Positions 13,501 to 24,859 of a stretch of DNA of 64,000 bases are shown here, piece by piece. Position numbers and translations under genes: made by a program. Source of the stretch: Anseranas semipalmata (Eukaryota; Chordata; Aves; Anseriformes; Anseranatidae); contig VXAA01003936.1 of NCBI GenBank assembly GCA_013399115.1, positions 29,260 through 93,259 on the forward strand, read 5' to 3'. The notes under the pieces are model-generated. The model saw only the letters and a list, made by a program, of their open reading frames with translations, did no database searches and was not told the origin of the DNA. The number at the start of each line of letters is the position of its first letter. Position 1 is the stretch's first letter.

Positions 13501-16500
13501 GTTTAAATGTCCAGTTGTACGTCCTGCACTTGATAAAGACAGATTATTTTCTCTGTTTGACCAACCCCACCTAAAGGAATGAATTCAGATTTATTAGCTG
13601 TTTCACAAATACGCATTAACACTAGGCCCAGTGCTACATTTTTAGACTTAAAAACAAACAAAACAAAAACCCCACAACCCAAGGACAATTCGAACACAGG
13701 AAGGGTTTTGCTTACAGGCGTATTTCAAGTTCATACACAATTAGTCCCAGCAAATTTAACAAACTATCTAGATTCACACAATTCTGTGAAAAATCAGGAA
13801 AGCATACAGTATGTTGACAATTCAAGAAAGATGAGATGCGACAAGTATTTTTAAAGTGCTGAGAATAAGCATAAGTCTTTTTTATTGCATTTATACAGTA
13901 CTTACTAGAAGGAGATGTGAATAACTTGGTCCTCTGCACATGCATAATGTCAGGAACTATAACAGTACAAGCATCCTTACACGGGATGTTTTCCTAAATT
14001 ATTTGTAGAGGGCAAAAAATCCAAGTTTAAATAACAGAAGGACCACAAGAGAATGGTTGCCACTATCCTCCTAAATTTTAGCTCGAGTATGTAAGAGTAC
14101 TGGAGAGAAAAGGCTGTAATGGACAGGTAATAATATGTCAGTATATGCTTGACTAGATAAGCAAGAATGAATAATCTCTCACCTTTAAACTTTTAATGAA
14201 ATATATTATTGCTCCTCCTTTCTCAGTATGGATTGCCATCCTACCAACACAGAATCAGTTTACGTGACAAGACTCCTTCGAGTACCAGAAGTCGGAAAGT
14301 TTGAAACTTTGAGAGTAACAGAGACTAGAATACACGAAAAAGTATCTTGAAGCAAGTTAGAGATTGTAGTAAGAACTGGTTCATTTCTTAGCCAGGATGT
14401 TATTTAATATTCTTCATTCTGCTAACATCCAAACCAAGTTCTGCAGGCAAGATATTTAGAAACTTTCCAGAAGTCACAAGGGTTCATCATTAATATGTTT
14501 GATTACTGCTTATTTTCAAGAAAACAAAACAACCTTCAAAGTAACTTTGAAAACAGAATGAAACAATTAGTTCCTTTTTTAAAGAGTCAGACGTTACATC
14601 CAACATCGTATGCTTGTATAGATATAATTTGGAGTTGAGTTTCCTTTTATAAATACACAGAAAAAAGAAGCAGCACAAATCAGCATCATCCTGATTTTCC
14701 TGAGTTCCGTAAAACACCACCTTCAGATGCTATTGCTGAAAAGCATTGTACTCCAAACTAATGAATCACCTTACTGATAAATGTCCTTGAATTCCGCCAT
14801 GAGTCAATCATTTGAAACTACATTCACAACTAAGAAAAAAGAAATCACACGTTAGAAATCTCAGACTTCCATGCAGCAGAATAGAAAACCAGTACAAAGC
14901 TCAAACAAAGGGAAAAGGGAGACTCATGTAAAATCTGCCTTTCAAGAGTAACATCAGTTAAAAAAAAAAAAAATCACAACAGTATGAGACCAGAAACCAG
15001 CACATCTTATTTGGGCGTGACATATTACTCATGATTTTTTCACTTACTTTCAAAACACTTTGCTTGCCCTAATCTTTTTTTATTTTGAATGACTTTTAAC
15101 CAATGCATCTCCAAACTTGCACATCACTTCTTAATGTCCTTGCTATCAAAAACAAGCTAACAAAGATCTTTGCACTTATAAAAACCTGAATTTTGCTGGG
15201 CTGTTATTATATTACCTCATATTGGGTCCAAGTCAATTTCTTGCATCAGCATTAAAATCTATGCTGACTTGCACTAAGAGCAGCGATGTAACACCATGAT
15301 GCTACAGGAATATAACCAAACCACATTGGAAAAATCCTAAAGAAGGACACAAACGCGCAACACAGTGACCACAATCAGACAAAACATCACTGGTTTCCCA
15401 CTGTTGAAGCTACACTGCATCACTGATCCTTTCCCACTAGAAATATTCCTGAAAGCAATTCATTTCTAAAAATCCAAAAGCTGCTAAGTTTTGACTATTG
15501 CTCCCTCCTGGACTGGAGTCAGACAGCTACAGGCTGTAGGACAGGGAGGCAAAGTAACTCAAAGAGCAGAATGAAAACTAAGAAAAAATATTTTGAAGAC
15601 CAGCTGCAATTCCCAAATGGAAATCTTTGCAATGATTTCAGAGAACATTGCATCAAGCTTAAAGTGTTCAGCTTATAACAGTTTCCATCTCTGCTGCAAA
15701 GCAAAGAAGATGCTCCTGTGAAGGCTGACAAAGTAAGAGCCACCCTTAAGAGTAAGGAAAAAAAAAAAGCTACCTTTACCTCAGAGCAGCGAATAGATTT
15801 CTACAGACTAGAAGGCTACAGACACTGTAATAGGGAAAAATGTAGCATTTATTTTCAAAAGTTCAGGAGAAAAAAAAAAGTCATAAAAATATCTTATAAG
15901 AGGTTTTTGCTCCAGAAAAAAAAAAAAAAGATTTAAACAGGTCAGCAGTTGACCAAAAAGAATCCAGCCTCAGGTTTTTGCTGCTGATTTTATACCCATT
16001 GTCTCAAAAAAGATCTCCCTTTCTTTGGTTAAAATACCGGGATGCAATGGCCAAGGGACGCTGCATGTACATATCAACATCAGGTATGTTAGTAGTAAGG
16101 CAATAATCCAGTTTGTGGACTTAAAGTTAGTTATGAAATGCAAGAAGGTTTACAATCACAGAAATCTTGACTTTAAATACACAAAAACTATCAAAATTGA
16201 GATCATCATGACCATCAACTTTCTTGTGGTACATATCTAACATAACATTAATAATGTATTTAAGCATTAAACAGGAAAAAAAAGGTATACATATAGTTAA
16301 TTAGTTATTGTATTCTTGTTACCGTTTCAAAAAGGCACTTTGTACGTTAAAATTTTAATTTTGTTAGTATTTGGAAAAAGAAGAAAGAAAACCGAGCAAA
16401 CATAAACCTTGAAATACAAAACCTTCAAAGCAAAAGTTTTCGGTTGGTACCTCCCACTCCGTATTTGATTTCTCAGGAACCACCAACCATGCACTGACAA

Positions 16501-18739
16501 TCTGGTTAGAAGCAAGCAGCCAACGGGTATGTAATTTGCATGTGAAAATATTTTTAGAAGACACACATGAACAGCATATGTTCTCAGCCCGAGTACAACC
16601 TACTATCTGTATACCCGGAATATTATTTCCCCAACATTCATACTTATTTTCCAGATAACAATTCCTGGTACAGATATATTACTCTGAACACAAAATACAT
16701 ACAAAGCCCTAAACAACACTCATTTTTTAGTACACCTTGGGGTAGGGGTGTAAAAAAGCCTCCATACAATTCATTTTTCTCCTCCATATCTGAATATACT
16801 AATAAAAAAAAAAAAAAAAGAAGAGAATTTTCTTCCTGTTACACTGCATGTTCAATTACCACATGAAGAGGCTTCAGTCATGGAAAGAATCCATTCCACA
16901 TATGCCTTTTAGAAATCTAATGAATGAAAATGAATTAAACTGTTTTAAAGTCTTTACGGCAAATGTAATTACAAAATGGGCAGGTTATGTTTGAAAAGAC
17001 TGCAGCAAGAGGATACTCTGACACAAAAAGTTAAATCAGATAGGTAGTACACCTGCCTGAAGCAAAGCAGCTTCAAAAATCCTATCAGAAACCCTTTCTC
17101 TCTTCTCACGTTAACTAAAGCCAGTTTAAAAAGATGAAGACGGGAGTCAATAAAACCAGAAATAAGCCATGTGCTCATACATTGTTAGTTAATTAAAACT
17201 AAACCAAATTTAGTCAAACTGACACAACATGTCAGAGAAAACAACATTTGAATAAATATCAAGCCTAACTAGATCCTAAAGTTATTACCAGTCCACATCT
17301 GGAACATCCAAACCAATTTCTGGTGACTCTGGAGTTTGTGTCATGTAGCAACTATTACTTTAGCACTGTTCTGTTCAGGCTAAATGAAGTTTTATTGCAT
17401 TGTGAGTTGAAAACCTCAGTTTCTTTTCTTTGCCAACACAAACTCTTCCTCAAGCACATGGGAAATTCCCTCTTCATATACAAAAACTCAAGTCTGGATT
17501 CTTTCTCTGGCCCAAGCTTGCCTTTATTCAACTTGAATGTCAGGGAGGAACACCAGTAAATTACTCTGTGGCACTTCCCAGTATACAGAAAATACCTGAG
17601 ACATAAGTTAATTTACCAAAAAAAGCTGAGGGACAAAAATAAAACAAAACAAGAAAACAACAATAACAACAACAACATAAATGGAGGCATTAGCTGGCTT
17701 TAAAATCTTAACAGCATCAAGTCCTGAACTGACTGATCAGAGAACTAGCATCTATACTGGGGCTTTTTCAAAGTCAGTCCACACTAACAGGCAGGAAAAA
17801 GTCTACTTAATCATTCTAGAGCACGAGCACACACAGACAAACAGCTTATACCACATGATGTTAGGTACTATACGCTTGAAATAGAAGCTTGTTTGGTGGA
17901 AGCTCAAAACAAACCAGTGGACTCTAGTCACCCTGGGGAAAGTAAGAACCCGAACTACAATGAAAACAAGCTAAAAAAATAGTATTTAAATTAATATAGA
18001 GAGAATATATTAATTTTCATACATCCAAACACTATATTTTAACCATAAATAAGTATTACCAGTGCTAAAACCACAATGCACAGAGTCTTAAAATGCCATG
18101 AGGAAAATCATTGCATGCATATAACTCTAGTGAAATGACACCACAACATTATTCAATGTATTGCATTATTTGACCAGTTTTACCATTCAACTACACCAAC
18201 TGAAAAAGAGCTGAAATGCACACGCTACATTTGACGTGCTATGTGTGTAGAAACACGGGTCTCAACGGCTGTAGAGCTGCTCAGCTCCCTCTCCTATGCA
18301 AAATACCCAGAAGTGCTTTACACTCCTGCCGAACGTACATAGAAAAATAGATTCTCCACAATGAGACCACTAATGGTTCAAAACCCAAGGCTGATTTAAA
18401 TCAAATCTCATTGCAGTCTGTCTCCAGTAAACCAACAACTTCCTCCAAGAGAGGAAAATACCCTAAAACATTAATTCAAACTTCAAAACATTGCTATGCG
18501 AAGAAAACGAAGAACAAATAAAGCAAAAATTAGGTTATAGATGTTACAGTGGAGCCACCACGCTAACAGATTATTATTTCACGATGTACAGAGCACAATG
18601 ATAAATGTTTTTTAAAAACCCGAGGTACATACAAGGGTACGGTGCCAGCAAACCAGAGGCAGGCAAGAAGACAGAAGGCATTTGCCATGTTGTCTGTCAC
18701 TAGCACAATTTCCTGACTCACTCCTCTCCCCAGCCCCGA

Positions 18740-19303
18740 GGACTGACTACGTCCACACCGACAGTCTTCTTGACATAACCGAAGCAGAGCATTGATCTAA
18801 ATGCCGTTCCCAGTGAGCTCCTTGCAGCTCACATCGCACGAGAAGGGGCCAATATGGATCCAAAACCGAGCATCGAATACTCGAGCTATTTCAGCCTAGT
18901 GCGGGAGCACTCCTCGAGACGGAGAGCCCCGCATCGCCTCAGCTTCTGCAGCCTGAAGCCTGCAGAGACAGCTGCAGCAAGCCCTCTCGGCTCCCTAAGA
19001 GATGAGAGCCTGAAACACTCCGCCACTTCGGCAGAAGCAACGCTGCCAGAGCCAGCACCTCGGAGTTCGGCAGGACGAGAAGGCCCGAGGCACTGCACCT
19101 CGGACGAGGTCACACCACACCCCGGGCGTTCTTTTAAAGCAGAGGTTCAACGCGCTGCAGGTCAACCCTCGGCTCCCTGCCCCGAGCAAGGCGCAGCACG
19201 CAGACGAGGCGGCAGCGCCGTCCCCGCCGCCGCTCCCACAGAGCCCCGCAGCCACCGAGCCGCCACCCCCGGGGCGGGGGGAGCGGAGGGAGCAGGCGCT
19301 ACC
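18740..19303. promoter_or_regulatory. CpG-rich island, probable divergent promoter of USPL1 (and HMGB1-side transcripts)
   Basis: Base composition changes sharply from AT-rich to GC- and CpG-rich from about 18.74 kb and rises until the assembly gap at 19304. An open frame runs from ATG 18854 into the gap (150 codons before the Ns), but open frames are common in GC-rich DNA and the translation is low-complexity Ala/Pro/Arg/Ser, so I do not call it a gene. The position, 5 kb before the first USPL1 coding exon, and the opposite strand composition on each side point to a bidirectional promoter. On the minus strand a GTGAGT splice-donor consensus occurs at 18716-18721, which would suit a non-coding first exon of a leftward transcript; this is only suggestive. 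Confidence 0.6.
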
Positions 19304-19642
19304 NNNNNNNNNNNNNNNNNNNNNNNNNNNNNNNNNNNNNNNNNNNNNNNNNNNNNNNNNNNNNNNNNNNNNNNNNNNNNNNNNNNNNNNNNNNNNNNNN
19401 NNNNNNNNNNNNNNNNNNNNNNNNNNNNNNNNNNNNNNNNNNNNNNNNNNNNNNNNNNNNNNNNNNNNNNNNNNNNNNNNNNNNNNNNNNNNNNNNNNNN
19501 NNNNNNNNNNNNNNNNNNNNNNNNNNNNNNNNNNNNNNNNNNNNNNNNNNNNNNNNNNNNNNNNNNNNNNNNNNNNNNNNNNNNNNNNNNNNNNNNNNNN
19601 NNNNNNNNNNNNNNNNNNNNNNNNNNNNNNNNNNNNNNNNNN
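19304..19642. other. Assembly gap (339 N) inside the CpG island
   Basis: These bases are all N. The sequence before the gap is very GC-rich, the sort of region that drops out in short-read assemblies. USPL1 exon 1, which is non-coding in human, and the transcription start sites are probably hidden here. The gap length is an assembler estimate. Confidence 0.95.
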
Positions 19643-20974
19643 TGAAATGGTGGCCTGGCGTGTTCCTAAATGCCGACTGAGTATTTCATGTCAGTAGTTT
19701 AAGGCGTACGTTCCGTCTACTCAGGTGACGCTTGCTGGAAGCACTAGTTAATAAAACCCCTACAGGGTGAGGTACTAGTGTGTCTACATACATGTATTCC
19801 CCTTGCATTGTTTTCCTATGTTCTAACGGTTAACTTATATATATATTCTTTTCCTACAGCCCTTCCATAGTATATGGATCACACGGGATGTGGATTAAAA
19901 ACTAAGGAGGCTGTTTAACCGTAGCTTTATCTGAAGCGGCTGGACACCTTGGTGTCGAAGGAAGGGCAGCAGCCAGGACACTGGGCCAGCACAGCCCTGC
20001 CAGCCTGCTCTGGCTGCTGTCCTGCCCCTCGGGTCTCCCTGACTGGGGCTCTGCCTGCACCAAGTCTCTTCCTGAAATCTTGCATCTGTCAGTGGCAGCT
20101 ATAATAAACTGCGCTATTTTAGGCTATATTTTTACCACCTATCTCACCTTTTTTTCACAAGGGCTCAATGACATGTCAACAAAATGCCTAGTCCCTGCCC
20201 CTTGTTGTACACCCATCAAAGCATTTACATCAGGACATTTAAGAGAAGTCCGACCATACAAGAAACTTTTAGAACAGCATAGCAATCACATTGCCAGCTG
20301 GTTTACTTTGCAACATCATTGTTTTTGTCTTTAGTTAGTCCGTGTTAGGCTTTTGCAGGAGAGAAATTTGTTTGCCCCCACATAACAGAAAATTTTAATT
20401 CTGTTGAGCACATACAGGCTGCGTGACACCAACAATGTCTTGTTAATGCTGCACTTACTAGAGTATGTTTTGTGGCCAAAATTGGATTTTTTTTTTGGTG
20501 CTGTGATTTGAATACTTATAGCTTTGGTCTCAGATAAATAAAAAAAAAATCTGACGTGTAAAGAATGCGTATATAACTAATAACACAGGCAATATAAATT
20601 TGCATGACTTTTTTTTTCTCAGACCTTAGTTTGTTTCTTTTCATCCTTTTTCTTCAATATCCCCTTGATGAAGGAATGAAGACTTGTAAGGTGGCTTACG
20701 AGAAGTTCATTCTTAAGTGTCCCTATCACCTTTAAACAGAGAGATTTTCTCTTCACTGTAATGTAATCACTGTTCAGTCACCTGCAGTTTGTAACTGATT
20801 CTTTTTTTACTGTACTGTTTCACAAGGTGTAGCTCCTATCATCAGCAGGTCAAGGTCCCTATTAGTGTAGAAGTCCTTAACATTTTCTGTGTTTTCTGTC
20901 TTCTGCCCTGTTACCTCCATGGCTCATCAGACCATTTCAGAGGCCAAATTGATTCAAAGAAGCATTCAGGAATT

Positions 20975-21450
20975 TGTAGTGAGTATACAACCTTTATTCT
21001 CAGCGCTGGATGCACGGGGGATCTCTCCACCTAGCGTGCATACCAAAAGTGGCAGTTCTTTCAAATTTTATACAATACAGTGATTAATATTTATTTACGC
21101 CTATACATATTCATTCCCTAATCCCGCCTCTTTGCTGGATCCTTCCGCGCCTGCGCTCTTCCTCCCTCTGGTGGTCTTCTTCCCCAATTCGGTGGTCGGT
21201 GGATGAAGGCAGATGTCTTCCTCTTCACCTTTCCCCTACTTTCATGCCCTACTTTTCCTGACCTTTGAGAAAATTGGCCAGCTTCCTTTCTCAGCTCGTT
21301 TAACTAGCCTTCCTTTGGTTTTTCTTCATTATCTCTTATAGTTTCCTGACTTCATCCCCCAGGTCCTTTGGATAACATGTTCCTGTTCTATGTCCTTGCT
21401 TTCATCCGTTATCTTATCTGTCTAGCTTTCAAGGCCTAGTTCTACTTTTC
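20975..21450 (-). mobile_element. Probable endogenous-retrovirus LTR fragment
   Basis: Read on the minus strand, the segment contains an AATAAA signal (complement of 20993-20998) a short way before a possible ...CA terminus near 20975, the arrangement of an LTR R-U5 region. The part around GCGCTGGATGCACGGGGG resembles avian ERVL-type LTRs as I remember them. No internal viral coding sequence is attached, and no target-site duplication is obvious. The upstream boundary is uncertain, so the right-hand limit is a guess. Confidence 0.4.
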
Positions 21451-21700
21451 TCTATATTAAGCTTACTAAAAAAGCAGAAAAACTCCTGTGTTTTACTGAG
21501 TGTCCTGCTGTTCTGTGTGTTCAGGTAGCTTGCGGAAAGGCTGATGAGGATGTGAGCAGTCAGGGAAGGTGAGGGAGTGGGAAGAGGAGAAAAGAGAAGA
21601 GAGACATTCCTATCATGCTGCAGTGAGCCATTAGATCGGCTTAGCTACCAAAAGAACCGTAAACAGCCCAATAAGTATACCAGGTCCATAGCACATTTTC

Positions 21701-22035
21701 ACAGAATCACAGAATCACAGAATTGTTCGGTTGGAAGAGACCTCCAAGATCACCTAGTCCAACCTCTGACCTAACTCTAACAAGGCCCACACTAAACCAT
21801 ATCTCTAAGCTCAACATCTAAACGTCTTTTAAAGACCTCCAGGGATGGTGACTCAACCACTTCCCTGGGCAGCCCATTCCAATGCCTAACTACCCTTTCG
21901 GTAAAGAAGTTTTTCCTAACATTCAACCTAAACCTCCCCTGACGCAACTTGAGCCCATTCCCCCTCGTCCTGTCACCAGGCACGTGGGAGAAGAGACCAA
22001 TCCCTACCTCACTACAGCCTCCTTTAAGGTACCTG
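21701..22035 (-). mobile_element. CR1 LINE, 5'-truncated copy
   Basis: It begins with repeated AGAATCAC units, the reverse complement of the CR1 3'-terminal octamer repeat, followed by the TTGGAAGAGACCTCCAAGAT type tail. On the minus strand 21792-21983 still encodes the C-terminal end of CR1 ORF2, with the conserved pattern [15 protein letters not shown] and [10 protein letters not shown]. Only the last 110 or so residues' worth of the reverse-transcriptase ORF remains, so it is a dead-on-arrival copy. It lies in USPL1 intron 1, antisense to the gene. Confidence 0.95.
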
Positions 22036-22042
22036 TGATTTT

Positions 22043-22069
22043 AAAGATGTAATTTTGCATTACATCTTT
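22043..22069. repeat. 11-bp inverted repeat next to CR1 end
   Basis: AAAGATGTAAT (22043-22053) and its exact reverse complement ATTACATCTTT (22059-22069) are separated by five bases and can form a hairpin. It begins within about 10 bases of the truncated 5' end of the CR1 copy, so it may be a fold-back made at insertion. Confidence 0.75.
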
Positions 22070-23950
22070 TAAGTACCCAGAATAAAAGAAGGAAAAGTAG
22101 CATAAATGCTTTAAAACATGACCCAGTAAGCTTGAAAGCACGTTTCTTTTGTAATGCAGATGTTACATGTTACTACAATGGTTTGTTTCAGTGCTTCATC
22201 TAGCAGGCTTTTAAGTGGCTGTTTTTCCTGGCAGCTGCTGATCTGATGTGCAGCTTTTGTACGTTGTGCAAAGCCCGCCAGTAGCTTGCTGTAATGTTAC
22301 AAATACTGACATACAGAGGGGCAACTTGGTACCGCTCTGCGCGTCTAGGACTGGCACACCAATTTTATTTGCTGGTTGTTTTCATGTGTCTGAAATAAAA
22401 GGTCAATTAATAATTTTGTTAATGTTTATTATGTTTGTAAATGCAATAAATGGTGTGGGCTCCAGTGCTATAGTAGTACTGCTGGGTGGTTATAGCTGGG
22501 GAGGCATTGTATGTCTCAAAACAGTATTTAAGCTTTAAAAAAGAAGAGCAGAAGTAACGGGACATAGAGAGAAAATAACTGGAAAAAAAAAAGGCTTGCT
22601 TTCCTTCTGAGAGGGATGGCAAAGTAAATGGTGACTTGTGAAGAAACAAATATCGTTTATAGAGTCAAGGCATGCTTAAAAAGGAATAGCCTTTAGGTTG
22701 TTAGTGTTGCTAACCTTTCTGAGTGTGTGAAGATGATTCGTGTTTACGTGGGGAGAAATTGCCTAGAGTTCCAGTCCTGTGATCTATGTATTTTATTTAC
22801 TCTAGGGACCTGAGACTGCTTCAGGCCAAGGAGTTGAATAAAAGTCCTCTGGAAAAAGTTAGAGACATTTTCTTATTAGCTGTAGTATGGAGCGTAAAGT
22901 TAGTGTGTATTTTAGTATGATTGATACCTGCACAACTCCCTTAGTTGTATAAAAAAAATCAAACTCCTGGCTAGACTAAGTATGGTAATAGAGAGTGGAG
23001 ACACAGCGTCATAGTGCTACTGCTGCTGTGTCAAAAATTGGAGAGCTTGGCTCTTATAGTCCAATAAATGGTATACTTTAGCTAATGTGTTAAGTTTTAC
23101 CTTGAGTGAGCCTGGAACCAAGTTGCTTGTACGCTTTGAAACTCTACTTTGAAAACTAAATATAATTTCTACGGCACGTGTGGGTTGATACTTTTGTTCT
23201 CACCTTCTGTTAAAACCATAAATTTTATAAGTTGGGGTGTATTGTCTCTACGTGCTGCAGCCTGGTCATTCTGAAAAGTGGTGCCGAACACATTGGAAGT
23301 GTCAACAGGACACACCATCATCTCATTTTGACCCTCTCAAGTGGTCATAGGGGATTGATTTGAAATGAGTTGTTACAGTTTGCAGACTGCATTTTTTATT
23401 AATGCTGTTGATTTTTAGCATTCTGTCCAGTTCTGTAGGGTCTCTCCTTGCCCACCATTAGGGATGATTTGGGTTTGAACTGGTATTTACACAGGTCTCC
23501 AAGAATGCCTTTTTTTCAAAAGGAGCTGTAATCTGAGTTAGTTCTGTAGTGTAAGAAAGAGTTGATCATGCTGTGAGCATGAGCATGCATGAGCATCATG
23601 CTGTGGGAAAGGATGTTGGTCAGTGGAAGTAATGAAAAAGAAAAAATCATGGCTCAAAGGAGGATATTAACTTTGATAACTTCACTATTCAGCTTACCTT
23701 AACTTCCTCCCGAATCTTAAAGAGATAGATATTTATTCTAGTTATTCTTCCATTTGAAGTCAGCAGGAACAGAATTGGGTCCCTGTAGTTTTAAACCCCT
23801 CTGTTTTCCTGGCTGGTTCAAGATGTAGTTAGCCTCAGTGCCAGTGAAGGAATGGATTTACAAGGGCTTAAGGAGCTGCTTTCTGATGTGTAGCTTGTTC
23901 ATATTGAAGTCTTCCACCACAAATGTGTGTGTGTGTATGCTATGTGAGAA

Positions 23951-24016
23951 AGGCAAAATTTGGCCCTGACTTCAAGAATTCATAGGCAAAATTTGGCCCT
24001 GACTTCAAGAAATCAT
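23951..24016. repeat. Two-copy 33-bp tandem duplication
   Basis: Units at 23951-23983 and 23984-24016 start with AGGCAAAATTTGGCCCTGAC and differ at one position (AATTCAT versus AAATCAT). It is a recent-looking local duplication in USPL1 intron 1. Confidence 0.85.
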
Positions 24017-24691
24017 ATGAAATGGAATATATGATGTCAGTTGTAAAATATACAATAGATTTATGTAGTAATGATGCTGCAGAAGAATTTAGTTTGCTAG
24101 GAAGTCAGTCTATAACATCATCAAAATAACAGGAGAAGTTTCCAAACAGCAACAGTAGCAGCAGGATGCCCCTTTGTAGTTAGAAATGGTTACATTTGCA
24201 GGATAAACTTTTTATATGTACTAAATTCACTGTTTTGAAAGTTGCTGGAGTGGTTTGGGGGCTTTTGATTTTGTTTTTGTTTTTTTTAATGTTCCTCCAC
24301 AGCCATCTACAACTGTGTGAGATCTCATTGTAGCCATTTTTAAAGAACTTCTTTAATTGTGAGGGTTAGATATGGTAAGTTGAGGTGCCTGGGCAAGACG
24401 TCTACATTTCTGCCAAGTATAGTGCGCTTGGAAAATAAGTGCGACCTTGAGGGTGCAAAGAATAGATAAGTTTGCAAATTCAGGGCCTAAAGCTGTTAAA
24501 TCTGGTATGTGACTTAATTTAAAGTTTTGAGTTCGATTTGCGCTAGAAAATAAGTATTTTCCGTCAAGAAAATACTCTTTCTGAATTCATTCTCACAGAT
24601 AATATGGGCTGCATTATTGCCGGTATATTTTTTTCCTCCAAAATTTAACTGAATTTTTCTTTAATTGTTGTATTCACTTCTTATTTTTCAG

Positions 24692-24859
24692 GAGTCTTTG
24701 AAAAAATCCTTAGTGGTCATGACATTGTTACAAGTGACATAAATTAGCCAGTGGCTCAGAGTGATGGATACCCAGAAGACTACAAATGGTTTGCAAGTGA
24801 TTGGACAAGGGACTGGTATAGGGAAATCGACACTCAACATGGTGGGGTATTTGGGAAAA
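24692..24859 (+). CDS. USPL1: USPL1 exon 2 (5'UTR to 24763, start codon at 24764)
   Basis: The acceptor TTATTTTTCAG ends at 24691 and the donor GTCAGT begins at 24860. The first 72 bases are untranslated, with an in-frame stop upstream (TAA, TAG near 24740). The ATG at 24764 opens [20 protein letters not shown] and the exon ends MVGYLGK, which aligns with the human start and MVGYLGK. It contributes residues 1-32 and ends in phase 0. Confidence 0.93.

Larger units (their letters stand above)
1..18700. other. AT-rich non-coding region left of USPL1, possible HMGB1 5' intron
   Basis: I find no coding exon I can support in this 18.7 kb. All open frames are short and none resembles a known protein. 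The plus strand looks richer in A and C than in T and G, the opposite of the USPL1 introns, which fits leftward transcription. In human the neighbour of USPL1 on this side is HMGB1, whose longest transcripts start head-to-head with USPL1. A long 5' intron of HMGB1 is therefore the best guess, but no HMGB1 coding sequence is in the window. Contents that can be named are poly-A/T runs, an old CR1 fragment near 10.44 kb, a 22-bp duplication near 2.0 kb, and a better-balanced block at about 2.05-3.25 kb that I could not identify. Confidence 0.5.
19643..24691 (+). other. USPL1: USPL1 intron 1 (inferred), with repeats
   Basis: This is the stretch from the gap to the splice acceptor of the first coding exon. 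It has no open frame resembling a protein. It holds a GC-rich patch of about 150 bp near 19.93-20.08 kb of unknown nature, a probable LTR fragment at 20.98 kb, a CR1 copy at 21.70 kb, a hairpin at 22.04 kb and a 33-bp tandem duplication at 23.95 kb. T and G exceed A and C on the plus strand, as in the later USPL1 introns. Confidence 0.6.

Noticed and set aside
1..18700. HMGB1 coding exons
   Set aside because: Expected from human gene order, but no HMG-box sequence is visible on either strand; coding exons must lie outside the window.
18854..19645. 263-codon plus-strand frame in the CpG island
   Set aside because: More than 110 codons are N. The rest is low-complexity and explained by GC-rich composition; no domain seen.
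24692..24763. Upstream start for USPL1 in the same exon
   Set aside because: In-frame stops lie between the acceptor and the ATG at 24764, and the human start aligns with that ATG.
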